64,000 nucleotides of DNA from Fallopia convolvulus (taxonomy: Eukaryota > Streptophyta > Magnoliopsida > Caryophyllales > Polygonaceae): contig OZ024736.1 in the NCBI GenBank assembly GCA_964016875.1, positions 37,418,707 through 37,482,706 on the forward strand, read 5' to 3'. The notes beneath the pieces were generated by a model, which saw only the letters and a program-made list of their open reading frames with translations, was not told where the DNA came from and did no database searches. Both the position numbers and the translations under genes were made by a program. How positions within the stretch are numbered: the first letter of the stretch is position 1; each line of letters starts with the position of its first letter. Positions 12,038-23,630 of this stretch are shown here, piece after piece.

Positions 12038-12985
12038 AATATTAATAAAGGTTTAAATATATAGATCGACAAAGCGTTAAAAACATTTATAATTTATATT
12101 AACAATTTATTCTGAACTTGAATTGAAAACATTTAAAAAAACTCAACCGTACAAGCAACACATAAGACCATAGCCAAAGAAAACAATTCTCCATTGGTGC
12201 GATTGGCTTCGACGATCCGCTGTAACAAACTCTTGACATCTTATTGCGAATTCACCACTGAGACTTCATTTATCTTGATCTCAGCGGCCTCACATCAATC
12301 GATTTGAACACTCAGAGAAACCTCTTGCACCAATTAGTCCCAATTAGGTAAGATCATCTTTGATTGCAAAACCAAAAACAAAGTTATTAATAATATGGTG
12401 TGCCAAATGACTTTTTGATAATTACAAATTTATGAGCTAATTCATATGAACTCATACTTGTCAATTTTGAAATTGTAATTTACATTAAAATTGTAATATA
12501 ATTTTGAAATCAAACTGACATTCAATGTCTAAACGTTTTTTTTAAAATAGTTTATAGATAGATATAGCAATGAAATATTTTAGGATTTAATCATATGCTT
12601 TATAAAAATGATATTAAATGTGTTTATTAGATAGATTATTTTTATACTAAAATATTCTGTATATAACACTTTTTTGTATCTATGGTTTTGATTCTATTTG
12701 TCATTAACTGCATAAGAATTGATTGCTTGAAATGAAATCAAAATATTTATATAATATGCTTGAAATGAAATTATAAAACACCTTATTAATTGTACGCACA
12801 TTAATTGTTCAAGAACCTAAGTTTATAATATTATAGATAGATAATTATTTAATGATATTGTCTTGCACTATGGGATGAGCATGCATTATAAGACAACTAG
12901 TTGAAGATCCATACCATATACAAATAATGGTTGTATAATTTTAAAATTTTTATGTATTTTTGTAGTAGGGAAAGATTAGGCTGAG
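12038..12985. other. AT-rich repeat-derived spacer
   Basis: No coding exon, RNA gene or clear terminal repeats seen. It could be the interior of the Helitron whose 3' end is at 11691, or a LINE flank. Confidence 0.4.
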
Positions 12986-12990
12986 ACAAC

Positions 12991-14345
12991 TCAACCTAGC
13001 GCATTCTTACGGATGAGGGTGCAAAGCCCTAAATGGGTCTTAATCTGAATGACACTAACCTTATGCCTAAGATCAGTGATCAAATCAGCCACTTTATAAT
13101 AGTCACGAGGTGTATGAAGGAAGCAAACAACCCCAAAGGACTGTAAATTAACCAACGTATCTGCTATTAACATTTTAGTGCCACCCCTAACTAACGGAAA
13201 TCCTATATTTCTATGTTGTGCTATACATTCTGTTCGTAGACGTCTTGCTAGAATTTCTGCGCCAATAATAAATAGCAAAGGGGACAATGGACCACCTTTC
13301 ATTAATCCTCTTTCCGGGTAAAAAATCTCTATAGGTTCATATTTACCAACACCAAAAAACTTATCGTCTGTACACACTGCATGACCTATGTGATGAACTT
13401 CGTATGAAATCGAAAGCTATGCAAGCTTTTTAGTAGAATTGACTATGTCATACGTTTTTTCCATATCTAATTTTATAGTTGTCCATCCAGTTTTACCTTG
13501 TCTTTGCTGGAACGAATGAAAGATCTCATGGGCAATAAGAACGTTATCCTGGATTTTCCGATTTGTAACAAATGCTCCCTGAAGTGGGTGAATTATTTTT
13601 GGCAAAATCTTTTTAATCTTTCAGATAAAATTTTAGCTATAATCTTATAGACGGTTGAGCATAGACTGATAGGTCGGTAGTGGTTTACTTCTGTCGGATT
13701 GTCACATTTGTAAGCAATCAAATAAACGTGTGATTAATTTCCTTTAGTATATAACCTGATTCAAAGAAACCTTTTATGGCTTTAATGATTAAAGATCCTA
13801 CTTAGACCAATATTTATGATAGAATTCAATGATCATGCCATCATGACCTGGTGATTTATTTTTTTTGCAATTGAACACTGCGTACTTGATTTCTATATTT
13901 GAAACATCCTGGATAAGTATCGAGTTTTCTTCTTTAGTATTCTCTGGAGCAATTAGTTTTAAATAGTTTTCTAGTTGGTCTTGATTTATTGACTATTTCA
14001 AAAACCGATGTCTAAAGTCTTGTCGTATTTCTTGTCTCACATTAACTCCCCTCACAATGATTGTACCATTAGGAGATCTAATTGATTTAATTCGTTTATG
14101 GTTTCTTCTCCTAGTTGCACAACGGTGGAAATATGATGTGTTCGAATCTGTGTTTTTAAAGTGCAACTTTGCTCGTTGTGCCCAGTAAGTTTTACGAAAA
14201 TTGGTCAATTGCTCCTTTTTTTTTCTAATAATCGTCGATGCCGTGACATGTCATTTTTATCTTTGTCTTTCCTCGGATCCTTTTGCAATTCCAATAACTT
14301 TGATTCTACCTCTTCCAATTGTCTAAAAATATTACTGAACGTGTG
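12991..14345 (-). pseudogene. LINE (L1-type) ORF2 relic, reverse transcriptase part
   Basis: Minus-strand frames in order: about 14345-14215 (linker before RT); 14208-13993, with YWAQRAKLHFKNTDSNTSYF as in plant LINE ORF2 between endonuclease and RT; 13605-13417, with GAFVTNRKIQDNVLIAHEI and TIKLDMEKTYD (the first RT Asp region); and 13377-12991, with GGPLSPLLFI. The catalytic FADD box and the endonuclease domain were not found. Frames are separated by stops. 5'-truncated and dead. Confidence 0.8.
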
Positions 14346-14962
14346 CTAAAATTTTCATGTATTTTACAAGGAGAAATATGAACAACACTATCTTAACAAC
14401 TCTAAAAGTTGTCCCTCTCTATGTCTAATAAATGCTCTATTATCTTATAATAATTTCTACCAATATTAAATTGTAACAAATATACAAAAGATTTTTTTGA
14501 AGAAAATTAAATAAATTTTTACAATTGTCTATTCATTATTTAAGGATTTTAAATTTTCTTATTGCAACATAAAACAACATAATGAACAAAATACTTATCT
14601 TTCAGAAAGTAAATGAAACATATAATACATTAATCGATTATTCACAATTTTATATGGATGAGAATCATATTAATTTAAATCTAAAAAATAGATTAAAAAT
14701 AAACCTAATATTGGAAATAGTTTAAGTATAATAAGTGAAATTATTGGACTGTCAAATTAGAACGTGAAAGAAATTCATGTATCTTAAAATAGTATGCACT
14801 AATTAAATGATAAAATAATTTATATGTATATTTTTTAATATTTTGTTTTTTATGTATTTATAATATTTCATAACGAAGATAATTAATATGCTTAATCACA
14901 TGTTATTATATCTAAAAGTCCGAACATTTAAGAAAAATAACAAATGCGTAATATAAACTCTG
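14346..14962. other. Very AT-rich stretch, probable Helitron interior
   Basis: No gene seen. It runs into a plus-strand Helitron 3' end at 14992. Confidence 0.4.
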
Positions 14963-14992
14963 TCCCGTCCAACGGATGGGTTAGCACTCTAG
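14963..14992 (+). mobile_element. Helitron 3' terminus (plus orientation)
   Basis: The hairpin CCCGTCC-AAC-GGATGGG (one G-T pair) is followed by ttagcact and CTAG, then T. Spacing and order fit a Helitron end. The matching TC end upstream was not found, so the length is unknown. Confidence 0.65.
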
Positions 14993-17118
14993 TATATATT
15001 AAATTAGAACAACAAATGACATTGACGAGAAAGATAAAGTAAATAGTTTTAATTGTCATAAATACTGTCAAAAGACTAACTCTGATTTAATGCTACATTA
15101 ATTTATAATATAGAAAATATCAACATATAAATCTAGTCTTGTTAAAATATATATGCGTAAAATTAATATAAAAAATATCAAGCTATAGATAGAAATTTAT
15201 ATAAATATGTTACCTATTTTTTAAAATCTATTAGATCTATCCAAGAATAGTATAAGTTATATTATAATATTTATTTAAAAAATTGAAATTAATTTATTTA
15301 AGCAAATCATATATTCTAAAAGTAATTTATTATATTACAAAATATATAGATAGAAAATTATACACTTGGAGCACAAGTCTTATAATGAAGAGATCATTAA
15401 AAAACTGCATAAAATTAATTTATTCAAGTAATATCACGTGACAAAAGACATAATTTCTTACTCTATAATATTTTATAATTTCTACTTTATAATATATTAG
15501 AGTAGATGTCCTAAAGACATAACTCATATTTTCCATATTTTGGATGTAATAATCACAATTTAACTTGAATATTATTTTGTTGCACTAAGGGATAAGGAAT
15601 GAGGATGCATTCTAAGATCATGTTTGGCTTCTTCTAATCATCTATAAAGGGCATTTGCTTGAACCAAAATAGGTCTACGTTGGATATCCTTCTGCCACCC
15701 ATAATCATTGCAAATGGTAGAGAAGGAATAAATAAAAGGACTAATACTGGTTCTAACTATAAACACGTATAACCGGCGGAAAAGGGTCTTCCATGTCAGC
15801 CCTAGAGAATCCAGTTAGTCCAATAGTGACTTGACATGTCACCAGATAAGAAAATATTGAAATGAAAATGATAGGAGGCATAAAAATATAAAAGGATAAA
15901 ACTTGAGCAAGAGGATTGCGTGTTTTTACGCTACAGTGGCGTGGATGGGGTGAAGACTTTATAAACCAAGTCCAAAGCGAAGCCTCGCTCCATGCTGGCT
16001 GGCTCTACAGGATTGGGTTTGATCCGAAACAGAATTGACTATATTACCCTTAATTACTGTACATTTTACATTATCTTACATGTTCTTAACTTAGGCTATA
16101 TATACTTTTGTAAGTACCAATACTATTTTAGTTTCATAATTAAATTTTAGAAATTTTAACACATGATATTTTTTTATTTTTTAAAGACAAATAAAACTAT
16201 TTTCATATCAAAATTACAGTTTACTCCAAAACTAATACAAGGCCCGAATAGCTTTTTAGGTAGCTGTACTGTCAAACTCTTCATTATGACGGGACTCTTT
16301 TTGCTAATTAGTCATGGATGATGATATTGGTAAGACTACAATTTTTTTTCTTTTTAGTTCAATCTTGTTTTGTGAATGCGTTGTTGTCCCATTTTGTCAT
16401 ATTATTTTCAAATTTTTTTACACGGGTGGTTTTTCATTTGTGTAATTTATTACCGCCATTCAGACTGTAAAACAGGAGCAGGGAGGGCATAATGGTAAAT
16501 GAGACAACGAATAATTGGTTGTCATAAGATAAGAGAAAGATTGTGGAAGAGATCGAAAAAGTGGTCCAATACCCAAATTGGAGGGAATACAAACAAGCTC
16601 TGTTTTTGCTGTGTTCCTCGTCCCCCTGCCTGAGTCATGAGTCATCGCCCAACCCACACTACTTACTCCTCCTCCTACACTTGTTCCATCATTCTCTCTT
16701 TGTGCTCTCACTCCACTCGTGACCTCCTCTCTACTCAATTTAGTAATTTACGCTCCATTCCATCTCTTTTATTCTATTCACCTGTTTTTTACTCTCTTTT
16801 CCTGGCCATTGGTTTCCTCCCCATCTCAGAGGTGCAGTTTTTTTTAACAAAAATATCCCACTTGGGTAATGCCAAAAAATGCCTCTTATGACACCTTGAG
16901 AGGTTTAAGCTTTCCAAGGGTTTAATTGAACACCACCACATTCCACTTCCAGAGATTCAGACATCCTCCTCCTCAAAAGCCAATAAGCCTTATTCTTACA
17001 GGGTTTAAGCCCCCTCCCTCCAGTTCTAAATTACCCAACTCCATTTCTCAAACTTGAACAATTATCAATTTGACCTATGACATAGAGTTAAATAAGCCAA
17101 TTGATTGTTGAGCCCAAA
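14993..17118. other. AT-rich spacer and 5' flank of the CIA2-like gene
   Basis: 14993-15560 is strongly AT-rich with no gene. 15560-17118 becomes more balanced, with long C/T-rich runs around 16660-16820 and 16960-17050 as often seen in plant promoters and 5' leaders. No TATA box is convincing enough to name. Confidence 0.4.
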
Positions 17119-19282
17119 ATGAGTTCATTTCCACCAGCTGCCGGAAGACACACAGCCACCGCAGCTGCCGCCGCCGCCGCCACCTACGGAATCGACCTGG
17201 AGATTGAGCTTCTCAAACCACAGTCTGCTTCAATCAGAGCGTCCTCCTATTCCTCTGCTTCTTCTTCCCCTAATTCCACCATCTCCGAATCAAGCACTTC
17301 TCTTTCCCCGGCGCTCTCCATCTGCACAAGAAAGCCCCGGACAGCACGCAAACGCCCGAACCAGACATACAATGAAGCCGCCGCCTTGCTCTCCACCGCA
17401 TACCCCAACGTCTTCTCCCCCAAACACCTTGCCAAGCCCCCGTCTTTCAAGTTCGCAAAACCGATTGATTCATCGGGCTGGCTGAATTCCGCCATTGGAG
17501 AGGAGCTCCTCCTCCCCGACAAGCCTTTCGAGCCTAGATTCGGATTGGTTAGCAGCACCAGCTGTAGCAATTACAGCGACGCACCATATCAGAGCCCGAT
17601 GGAGGAGAACGGGGCTCTGGAAGACGACGATTTCGACACGAAATCGATCCTCGATGAGGAAGTGGGAGGAATCGACAGTATAATGGGGAATTTGACGGTG
17701 AGGGGCGACAATTGCAACAACAATCAACACCAGCAGACAAGCAATTTTTGCTACGGGTTACCGATGGGGTTAGGATTAGGGTTAGGGTTATTAGGCGGGC
17801 GATTCGATTTCGGATTCGGCATCGCCAGAGGAGTCAGTGCGTTTCGAAATTCGCCTACTAGCGGATACGGCGGCGGTGCCGGAGAGTGGTGGAGGTATCC
17901 GGTGATGACGACCGTAGACGTCGAGGCGATTTCACCGACAATGGAGAAGAAGCCGGCCGTCGAAAAGAAGAAAAGTAGTGGTGGAAGCAGCAAGAAGAAG
18001 AAGAAGGCGCAAGAGGAGAATGTGAAGGGGAAGGAGAAGGAAATGGAGGCTTCGATTGCACCGGTGCCTCCGCCCAGCGTTTCCGATTGCCGGATTCAGC
18101 TGAAGTTGGATTACGACGACGTATTGAGTGCGTGGTCGGACCGTGGGTCGCCGTTCTCCGACGATTCGCCGGCATCGGAGTTGAGAGGGAGTGACGTCTC
18201 GGTACGTAGCTGGCCTCTTTGACTCCTCCTTGCTCTTCTCTTTTGTTTAAGCCACTGTTTCATTCTGCCCTGCAACTTCTAGAGAGTGAAATTATGCTTC
18301 TTTTATGTAGCGAAATCATTATTAAATCATTATAAAATTTGACACACGTTTTCAGAGGTCAAAGTTATACACTTATACGGAGTACTTTTTAAATTCCACT
18401 TTACTGTTAATTTTCCGAGTATGAAAGTACCAGATTTTTGGATAACTTTCTTGCATTAAGGGACCCTAAAGTTTAAAAAAGTAAGGGCGGTTAACTTTTA
18501 GTTTGTACACTAAAAGCATCCATTTTCATTGATTTTGTGTGTGTTAAATTTGACAATTTTTATACTATGAAGGTATGACTTTTGTTGGTTCACATTTTGC
18601 TGCTTCTTCACACCCAAAACACAATTTTTAGTTATTAATAGGAGGAATTGGGAACTATGCGCAGGCAAGGTTGGCACAAATAGATCTTTTCGGAGAGAAC
18701 GAAGAAAGAGAAGCGAGGGTTCAGCGGTACAAGGATAAGCGAAGAAACCGACTCTTCGCCAAGAAGATTAGGTACCAAGTGAGGAAGGTCAATGCAGATC
18801 AACGACCCAGAATGAAGGTATCTTTTCATAAACAAGGCTTTATGGATTCTGATTTCTGTACTCGTGCAAACTCCTCTTGCTCTTTCCCAACGTTGCTTGT
18901 GTTTAACATTCTTTAGGCTTTTCAAAAAGAAACAATAAAACATTCTTTCGAGTGTGCTAAAAGTGTTCAGTATTGGAACCAGAAAACTCTGACATGCTTC
19001 ATTCGGATATACTCCATATAAGAAGTAAAATTAATACACTGCTTTTGATTGTATCTGTTGGCATCTAAATCTTATTTAATTGATCCTTAAATAGCACAGA
19101 TAAAATCATTTCCTGTTGTGCTAGAATAGTTTGAGTCCTATTGAGCTTAAGAGGCAACTCAACGTGTTTTGAGACAAATTGTGACCTGCTATTTGCTTAA
19201 TTTCTTTTTTCCTGCATGTTTTTGGTTGTAGGGGCGATTTGTTAGAAGTCCAGAATCATCAAGTGGTGGTGCCCAAACATAG
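17119..19282 (+). CDS. CIA2: CIA2/CIL-type CCT-motif regulator of chloroplast protein import
   Basis: Exons 17119-18201, 18665-18817 and 19232-19282 with GT/AG borders, all phase 0, give 428 residues, near the length of Arabidopsis CIA2. The frame is open to 17101, but the first ATG is at 17119, so I start there. Features: Ala run at residues 12-22; Ser-rich 40-70; conserved RKRPNQTYNEAAALLSTAYP near 80-99; LLLPDKPFEPRFGL near 135; a Gly/Leu run near 220; a Lys-rich basic stretch near 280-310 that could be a nuclear signal; conserved IQLKLDYDDVLSAWSDRGSP near 326; and at the C-terminus a CCT-like motif (RYKDKRRNRLFAKKIRYQ) across exon 2. Known family role: transcriptional activation of genes for the TOC import apparatus and plastid ribosome proteins in leaves. 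CIA2 versus its paralogue CIL is not resolved. Confidence 0.92.
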
Positions 19283-20059
19283 AAGAGATAAAGACCTTGC
19301 TTCATTCCTAGAAGACCTTTTTTTTCTTTACAGAATCTCTCTATCTTGATTTCTAGTTTCAGATATAGCTTCTTCTTTTTCCCTTTTTTTTCCTCCAGAT
19401 TTTGAGGCTATCCTAATAAGCTAAAGCTTGCTGATGAGTTAGGAACCATACACAACAAAAGCAGGAAGGGAAGTAGCAACTTTTTTAGTTCCTTTCTTTT
19501 TCTATAAAATTGGTTGCAGGGTTGTCCACTCTCATAATATAAATTTGCATTCTCTCTTTTCATGTAGAAATTATAAAGTTGAATTAAGAGTGGAAATATG
19601 TTCAAAGTAGAATCCAATTAAACAAAACTTTTCGACAAAACCAGAATCAAACTGAAACCACCCCCTCTATGGTTCAGGGTCTGCTTCGGGAACTCTGAGG
19701 AACCAGTGAACCATAACCATGGCCATCTCTAGAATAATCTCAAAACCGCACCAAACCTTATTTTTTACTCGTAACAAGCATAACCTTAGGCAAAAAAACA
19801 AGAGCAAGAAAATAAACAACACTAGATGTGTACATATCCAGGAGCTTTCTATTGTTTCAATTTGATCGGGGAATCGGATAGAAGAAACATATGTAGAAGT
19901 GCAGAAAACTGGGGTTAAACAAGCTCATTGATCCATGGTCTATTTTCATAACATTGAACGTCAAACAATTAACTAAGGTCAATTTTCTAAACTAGTAAAA
20001 GAGTAGGAGGCAGAATTGTATGCAAGATATTAATGAAGGAAGGTGATGGATGAGTTTAA
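19283..20059. other. Spacer between convergent genes
   Basis: Holds the 3' flanks of the CIA2-like gene (+) and the heavy-metal-domain gene (-). T-rich runs at 19318-19395 could serve 3' processing. Nothing else recognised. Confidence 0.5.
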
Positions 20060-21511
20060 TTAACAGCCCCATAATTCAGCCCTCTTGACCTTGGAGATGC
20101 TCTCCAACACACCATTAGGGGTAATGTGTCCCATTACAGTCACCCTCTTTGTTTCCAGGTCTATGCTAAAAGATGTCACACCTGCTAATTTAATGATACA
20201 TTATTAACTATGCATTATATCATCAATATATAATTGTTGCAAGGGCTAATCATACAAGCAATGGTTGTTATGGTACCACAAAAAACTTTCAAGTAATGTG
20301 CAGGACCACTCCTATATTAATATGAGTGCAATAGATTAATCAGCTTGTAGCCCACCCCCAGATCCCAATTAATGCTCTGTTTTTGGCCATTTCTTATTGC
20401 ATATACATTCTGAGTTAGTGAGTTGCCCCTCCCGACCTTCAAAATTGAAGGGATGATTGTGACAATTTTAATTCTAGTTTCTCCATAATTTGTAGTATTA
20501 AAACCTTAGCCCGTTTCATGGTTTTCTTACATGATAATCAAAGCAAAAATCAATACCCTTAATTGCATATAATAATTTTAAAAAAAACATTCCTCTTTAT
20601 TAAACACAAACAATTAGCAAGTGAAATTATGTCAATATATCATTTTCCATATATAGTTATATAGTGGCATAGTGCCCTCTCGAAACAACTTTCCGAAATT
20701 TATAAACTTACTTATACTTTAATTATTATAAAAAGGATTTTTCTAATGTGTTCATGAAATACATTACTCTGTATTAAATAGGTAAACTCTAGAGAGAGAA
20801 AATCAACAAATAATTTTATACTTGTTAAGGTTAGTAGATTTTTAAAGCGTGTTCATGAGTACATATTAGAATAATTCTTATAAAAAGGGTAAAAATCTAT
20901 TTTTTTAAAGGCAGAGATTAAGAATCCTAATTTAAAAACTATTATCCATGGCAAATAAATTTTATAATTAAAAGTCTACAAAAAAAATACTCAAAACTTT
21001 CATACTTCAAATATTTTGGTCACAGAAAGTTGAACACATATGTAACACCATGTTGAAATTAAATTAGAGAAATGGTAATTACCTTCCATTTTGGACAAAA
21101 GCTTCTTGACTTTACCAGCACAACCTTGACAATGCAGAGACACTCTCAACACAACCACCTGCGCTTTACAAAATTACACAAAACCAATTACTTACTTGTT
21201 AGACTTGAACAATAACTACTCTACTTATATATGTTGGTTACATTACATACTTGAAATACACGGGGAGTGGTGGTAAAAGGCACAAGCTGGGCCTGATTGC
21301 CCTGTTTGGGGTTGATGGGCGGGCGAGCGGGCCGGGTGGAAGGGTGTTGGAGGAGGCGGGAGTACTTGACATTGGTGGGCCCGGGCCTAGGGATTATGAC
21401 GGAGCGAACGCCGTCGACGTGGGAGCAGACGGCGGTTGCGCTGGGGGAGTGGCAAAGCCCCCTCATCATCACCGCCTTCATGTTGCCGCCGCCGCCGTTA
21501 TCCTTGCCCAT
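20060..21511 (-). CDS. Heavy-metal-associated (HMA) domain protein, NaKR/HPP-like
   Basis: Minus-strand exons 21511-21251, 21158-21083 and 20181-20060 have GT/AG borders and close in phase to 152 residues. The start is MGKDNGGGGNMKAVMM. Residues 1-84 are a basic, Pro-rich, low-complexity leader (RPGPTNVKYSRLL). Residues 85-150 are one HMA ferredoxin-like fold: VVVLRVSLHCQGCAGKVKKL carries the CxxC metal site (HCQGC), followed by VTSFSIDLETKRVTVMGHI and VLESISKVKRAELW. Family members bind copper or other soft metals; the NaKR subgroup acts in phloem and in Na/K balance. The chain ends in a lone Cys (ELWGC), so no CaaX prenylation box is present, unlike HIPPs. Exact orthology is not determined. 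Confidence 0.9.
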
Positions 21512-22189
21512 TCCGATGAACAAGACCGTACGTGCACAATCAATTAAGCCAAGGGAATTGAGATATTTATTTAGGAAGAAAGGCTGGAAATGATGGAGGT
21601 TTGAAACAAAAAATGGTATTTGGAATTGGGAGAAGAGGAAGAAGAAGAAGAAGAGAGGGAGCATGTACTATTTATGACGTAGCTAACTGCCTTGGTGGTG
21701 GGGACCGCCCAATTTTGGATGTGCGTGTGTCCGTACGAATTGCGGTAATGTGTGCCACCTAGCATGTCTTCTTCACACATTGCGTAATCCTTCTAAGTTC
21801 TAATTGTGTGTTCATTTATTCAATATTAAATGCATGATTTGCAATTGTAGAAAGAAAGATACAAGTTTTATTCAAATTTTGGTAAGTGAAGGCTCCGTTT
21901 CAAAATTGAGATTTTTTTTGTCCTCTTCGTTATCTCAAGAAATAATTTATTAACAGTTTTTCTAATTTATATTCTTAGACATAAGTAAAATATTTTTATT
22001 TTAAAAACTAAAATTCTACCCCCCCCCCCCCCAAAAAAAAAGAATCCTACAAAAACATTTGTCTTAAATAATAGTGTAGTAAGGACTAAAAGTAACAAAA
22101 CTGTAGTACGGAGTAAAAAGTAACAAAACCTAGGTTAGAAAAATCATTTTACTAAATGAAAAAATGAGCTAAATAATAATTAGGTTGAC
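21512..22189. other. 5' flank of the HMA gene and spacer
   Basis: Includes the CT-rich 5' leader of the HMA gene (complement of 21600-21665). A homopolymer junction (14 C at 22019-22032, then 9 A) may be assembly-sensitive. No gene seen. Confidence 0.5.
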
Positions 22190-23630
22190 AATTGTTAGGA
22201 ATTGATAAGATACACCCCAAAAGAATGGGATAGTTGCATTCTAATAGTTATATATCTAGTTAATAGACTTCTTAACCCTTTGATAACAAACAAAACACCT
22301 TATGGCGTTATTTACAATAACAACTCCCTTATATTCTCAACTGAAGATGTACGTTTGAGTTTTCTACTACTGACCGTTCTCTTAAAAAAATTCCATCATA
22401 GGTTATGTTTTCCTAGGATACCCTTCGGTAAAGAAAGGTTATAAAGTGTACAATCTTATGGTTCATAAATATCAAGTCATTAGAGATGCTCTCTTTTATG
22501 AACATATCTTGCTATACAAATTACATTTTGAGTAGTTTGTTGCCTCAACTCGTTGTCACTCTTTTATTAAATTCATGGACCATAGTTTTCCTATGTGTGT
22601 CTTTTGATCATTACTCTGATTCTAACTCCTGTCTTGAGTTTTTGCTAAATTCTTGTCTTAGTTCAACTAACTCTTTAGCTAAATATAGTATTGTTCTTGT
22701 TACAGTTCAATTTGATACTGATTCTCTTGAGATTTTCCAAATTCTCCTGTGTCTCTTGTTATAGACACTCTTATCAAGATCAAAGGTCTCCAAACTAGAT
22801 GCATGATTATGTGTATGGCATATCATGATACTTCTATTGCTTCATGCTCTACAACTAAGTCACCTTCTTATCCTTGTCATGCTTTATTGTCTTGTAAAAA
22901 TTGCTCTTTGTCTTATCTCTCCTCGTCCATAATTCAGTACATTATTTTGAACCTACTTTATTATTCGAGGCTATTAAGCATCCTTCTTGGAGAGATACAA
23001 TTAATTGAGTTAAATGCACTTAAAAGGGGTCATACATGGTCAAATTAGAAGTTACATGCCGAATAGTCGGTAGTGACTAATAAGTGGTTGTTCAAGCTTA
23101 AGTTCAAGTCTAATGGCACTTTGGATAGGCATAAGGATCGACTAATTGCTATTTGCTAGGGAGTTTATTAAACTTAAAGGAGTTGATTATTGTAAGACCT
23201 TTGCACCAGTAGTTCTTGTGATTTTGAGTAGAACTTTATTGTTTTTTGCAACTTCTAAACACTGGCCCATCTTTTAAATGCATGCCGCTAATGCCTTCTT
23301 ACATGGCGAACTTGAATAAGGGAGTGTCATGACATTATCGCTTGCTTATTCATTTCTAAAAGGATTCAAGCATCCAAGAAAGGGGTGAGACTATTTGTTC
23401 ATCATTGGTATGCAAAAAGTCTTTGTATGGGCTTAAGCAAGCACCTAGACAATGATTTGCTGATTTTTCTAAGGTGGTAAAATTTTCATGTATGATCAAA
23501 TCAAAGGCAGACTACTCCTTATTTACTAAGAAAATGGGAGAGTCTTTTACGATTTTGATTTTGTATGTCGATGACATGATGATTAGTGGAAGTGATCTAG
23601 TTGAGATTGCAAAACTGAATGTCCTCTGAC
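22190..23630 (+). pseudogene. Copia integrase-RT relic
   Basis: The plus strand gives an integrase tail (ILIVIYLVNRLLNPLITNKTP at 22236-22300) and then a badly shifted RT. DRHKDRLIA and related pieces occur near 23120. An alanine-rich NAFLHG-like piece is near 23290. KKSLYGLKQAPRQ follows at about 23410-23450, then KADYSLFTKKMGESFTILIL and YVDDMMISGSDL near 23500-23600, with the catalytic YVDD intact in wording. Many stops and shifts; no LTRs found. It is a different lineage from the Copia elements at the window ends. Confidence 0.8.

Noticed and set aside
16460..16891. Open frames upstream of the CIA2-like gene
   Set aside because: C/T-rich promoter or leader DNA; no protein family wording on either strand.
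17755..17800. Interstitial telomere site
   Set aside because: Too short, and fully within a conserved reading frame.
17204..18175. Several open frames overlapping the CIA2-like exon
   Set aside because: Shadows of a GC-richer true exon; none shows a family motif.
21251..21593. Plus-strand open frames of about 98 codons
   Set aside because: They are antisense to exon 1 of the HMA gene, which has a recognisable protein and working splice sites on the minus strand.
22019..22041. C14-A9 homopolymer junction as a functional element
   Set aside because: More likely slippage or an assembly-sensitive run; no context suggests function.
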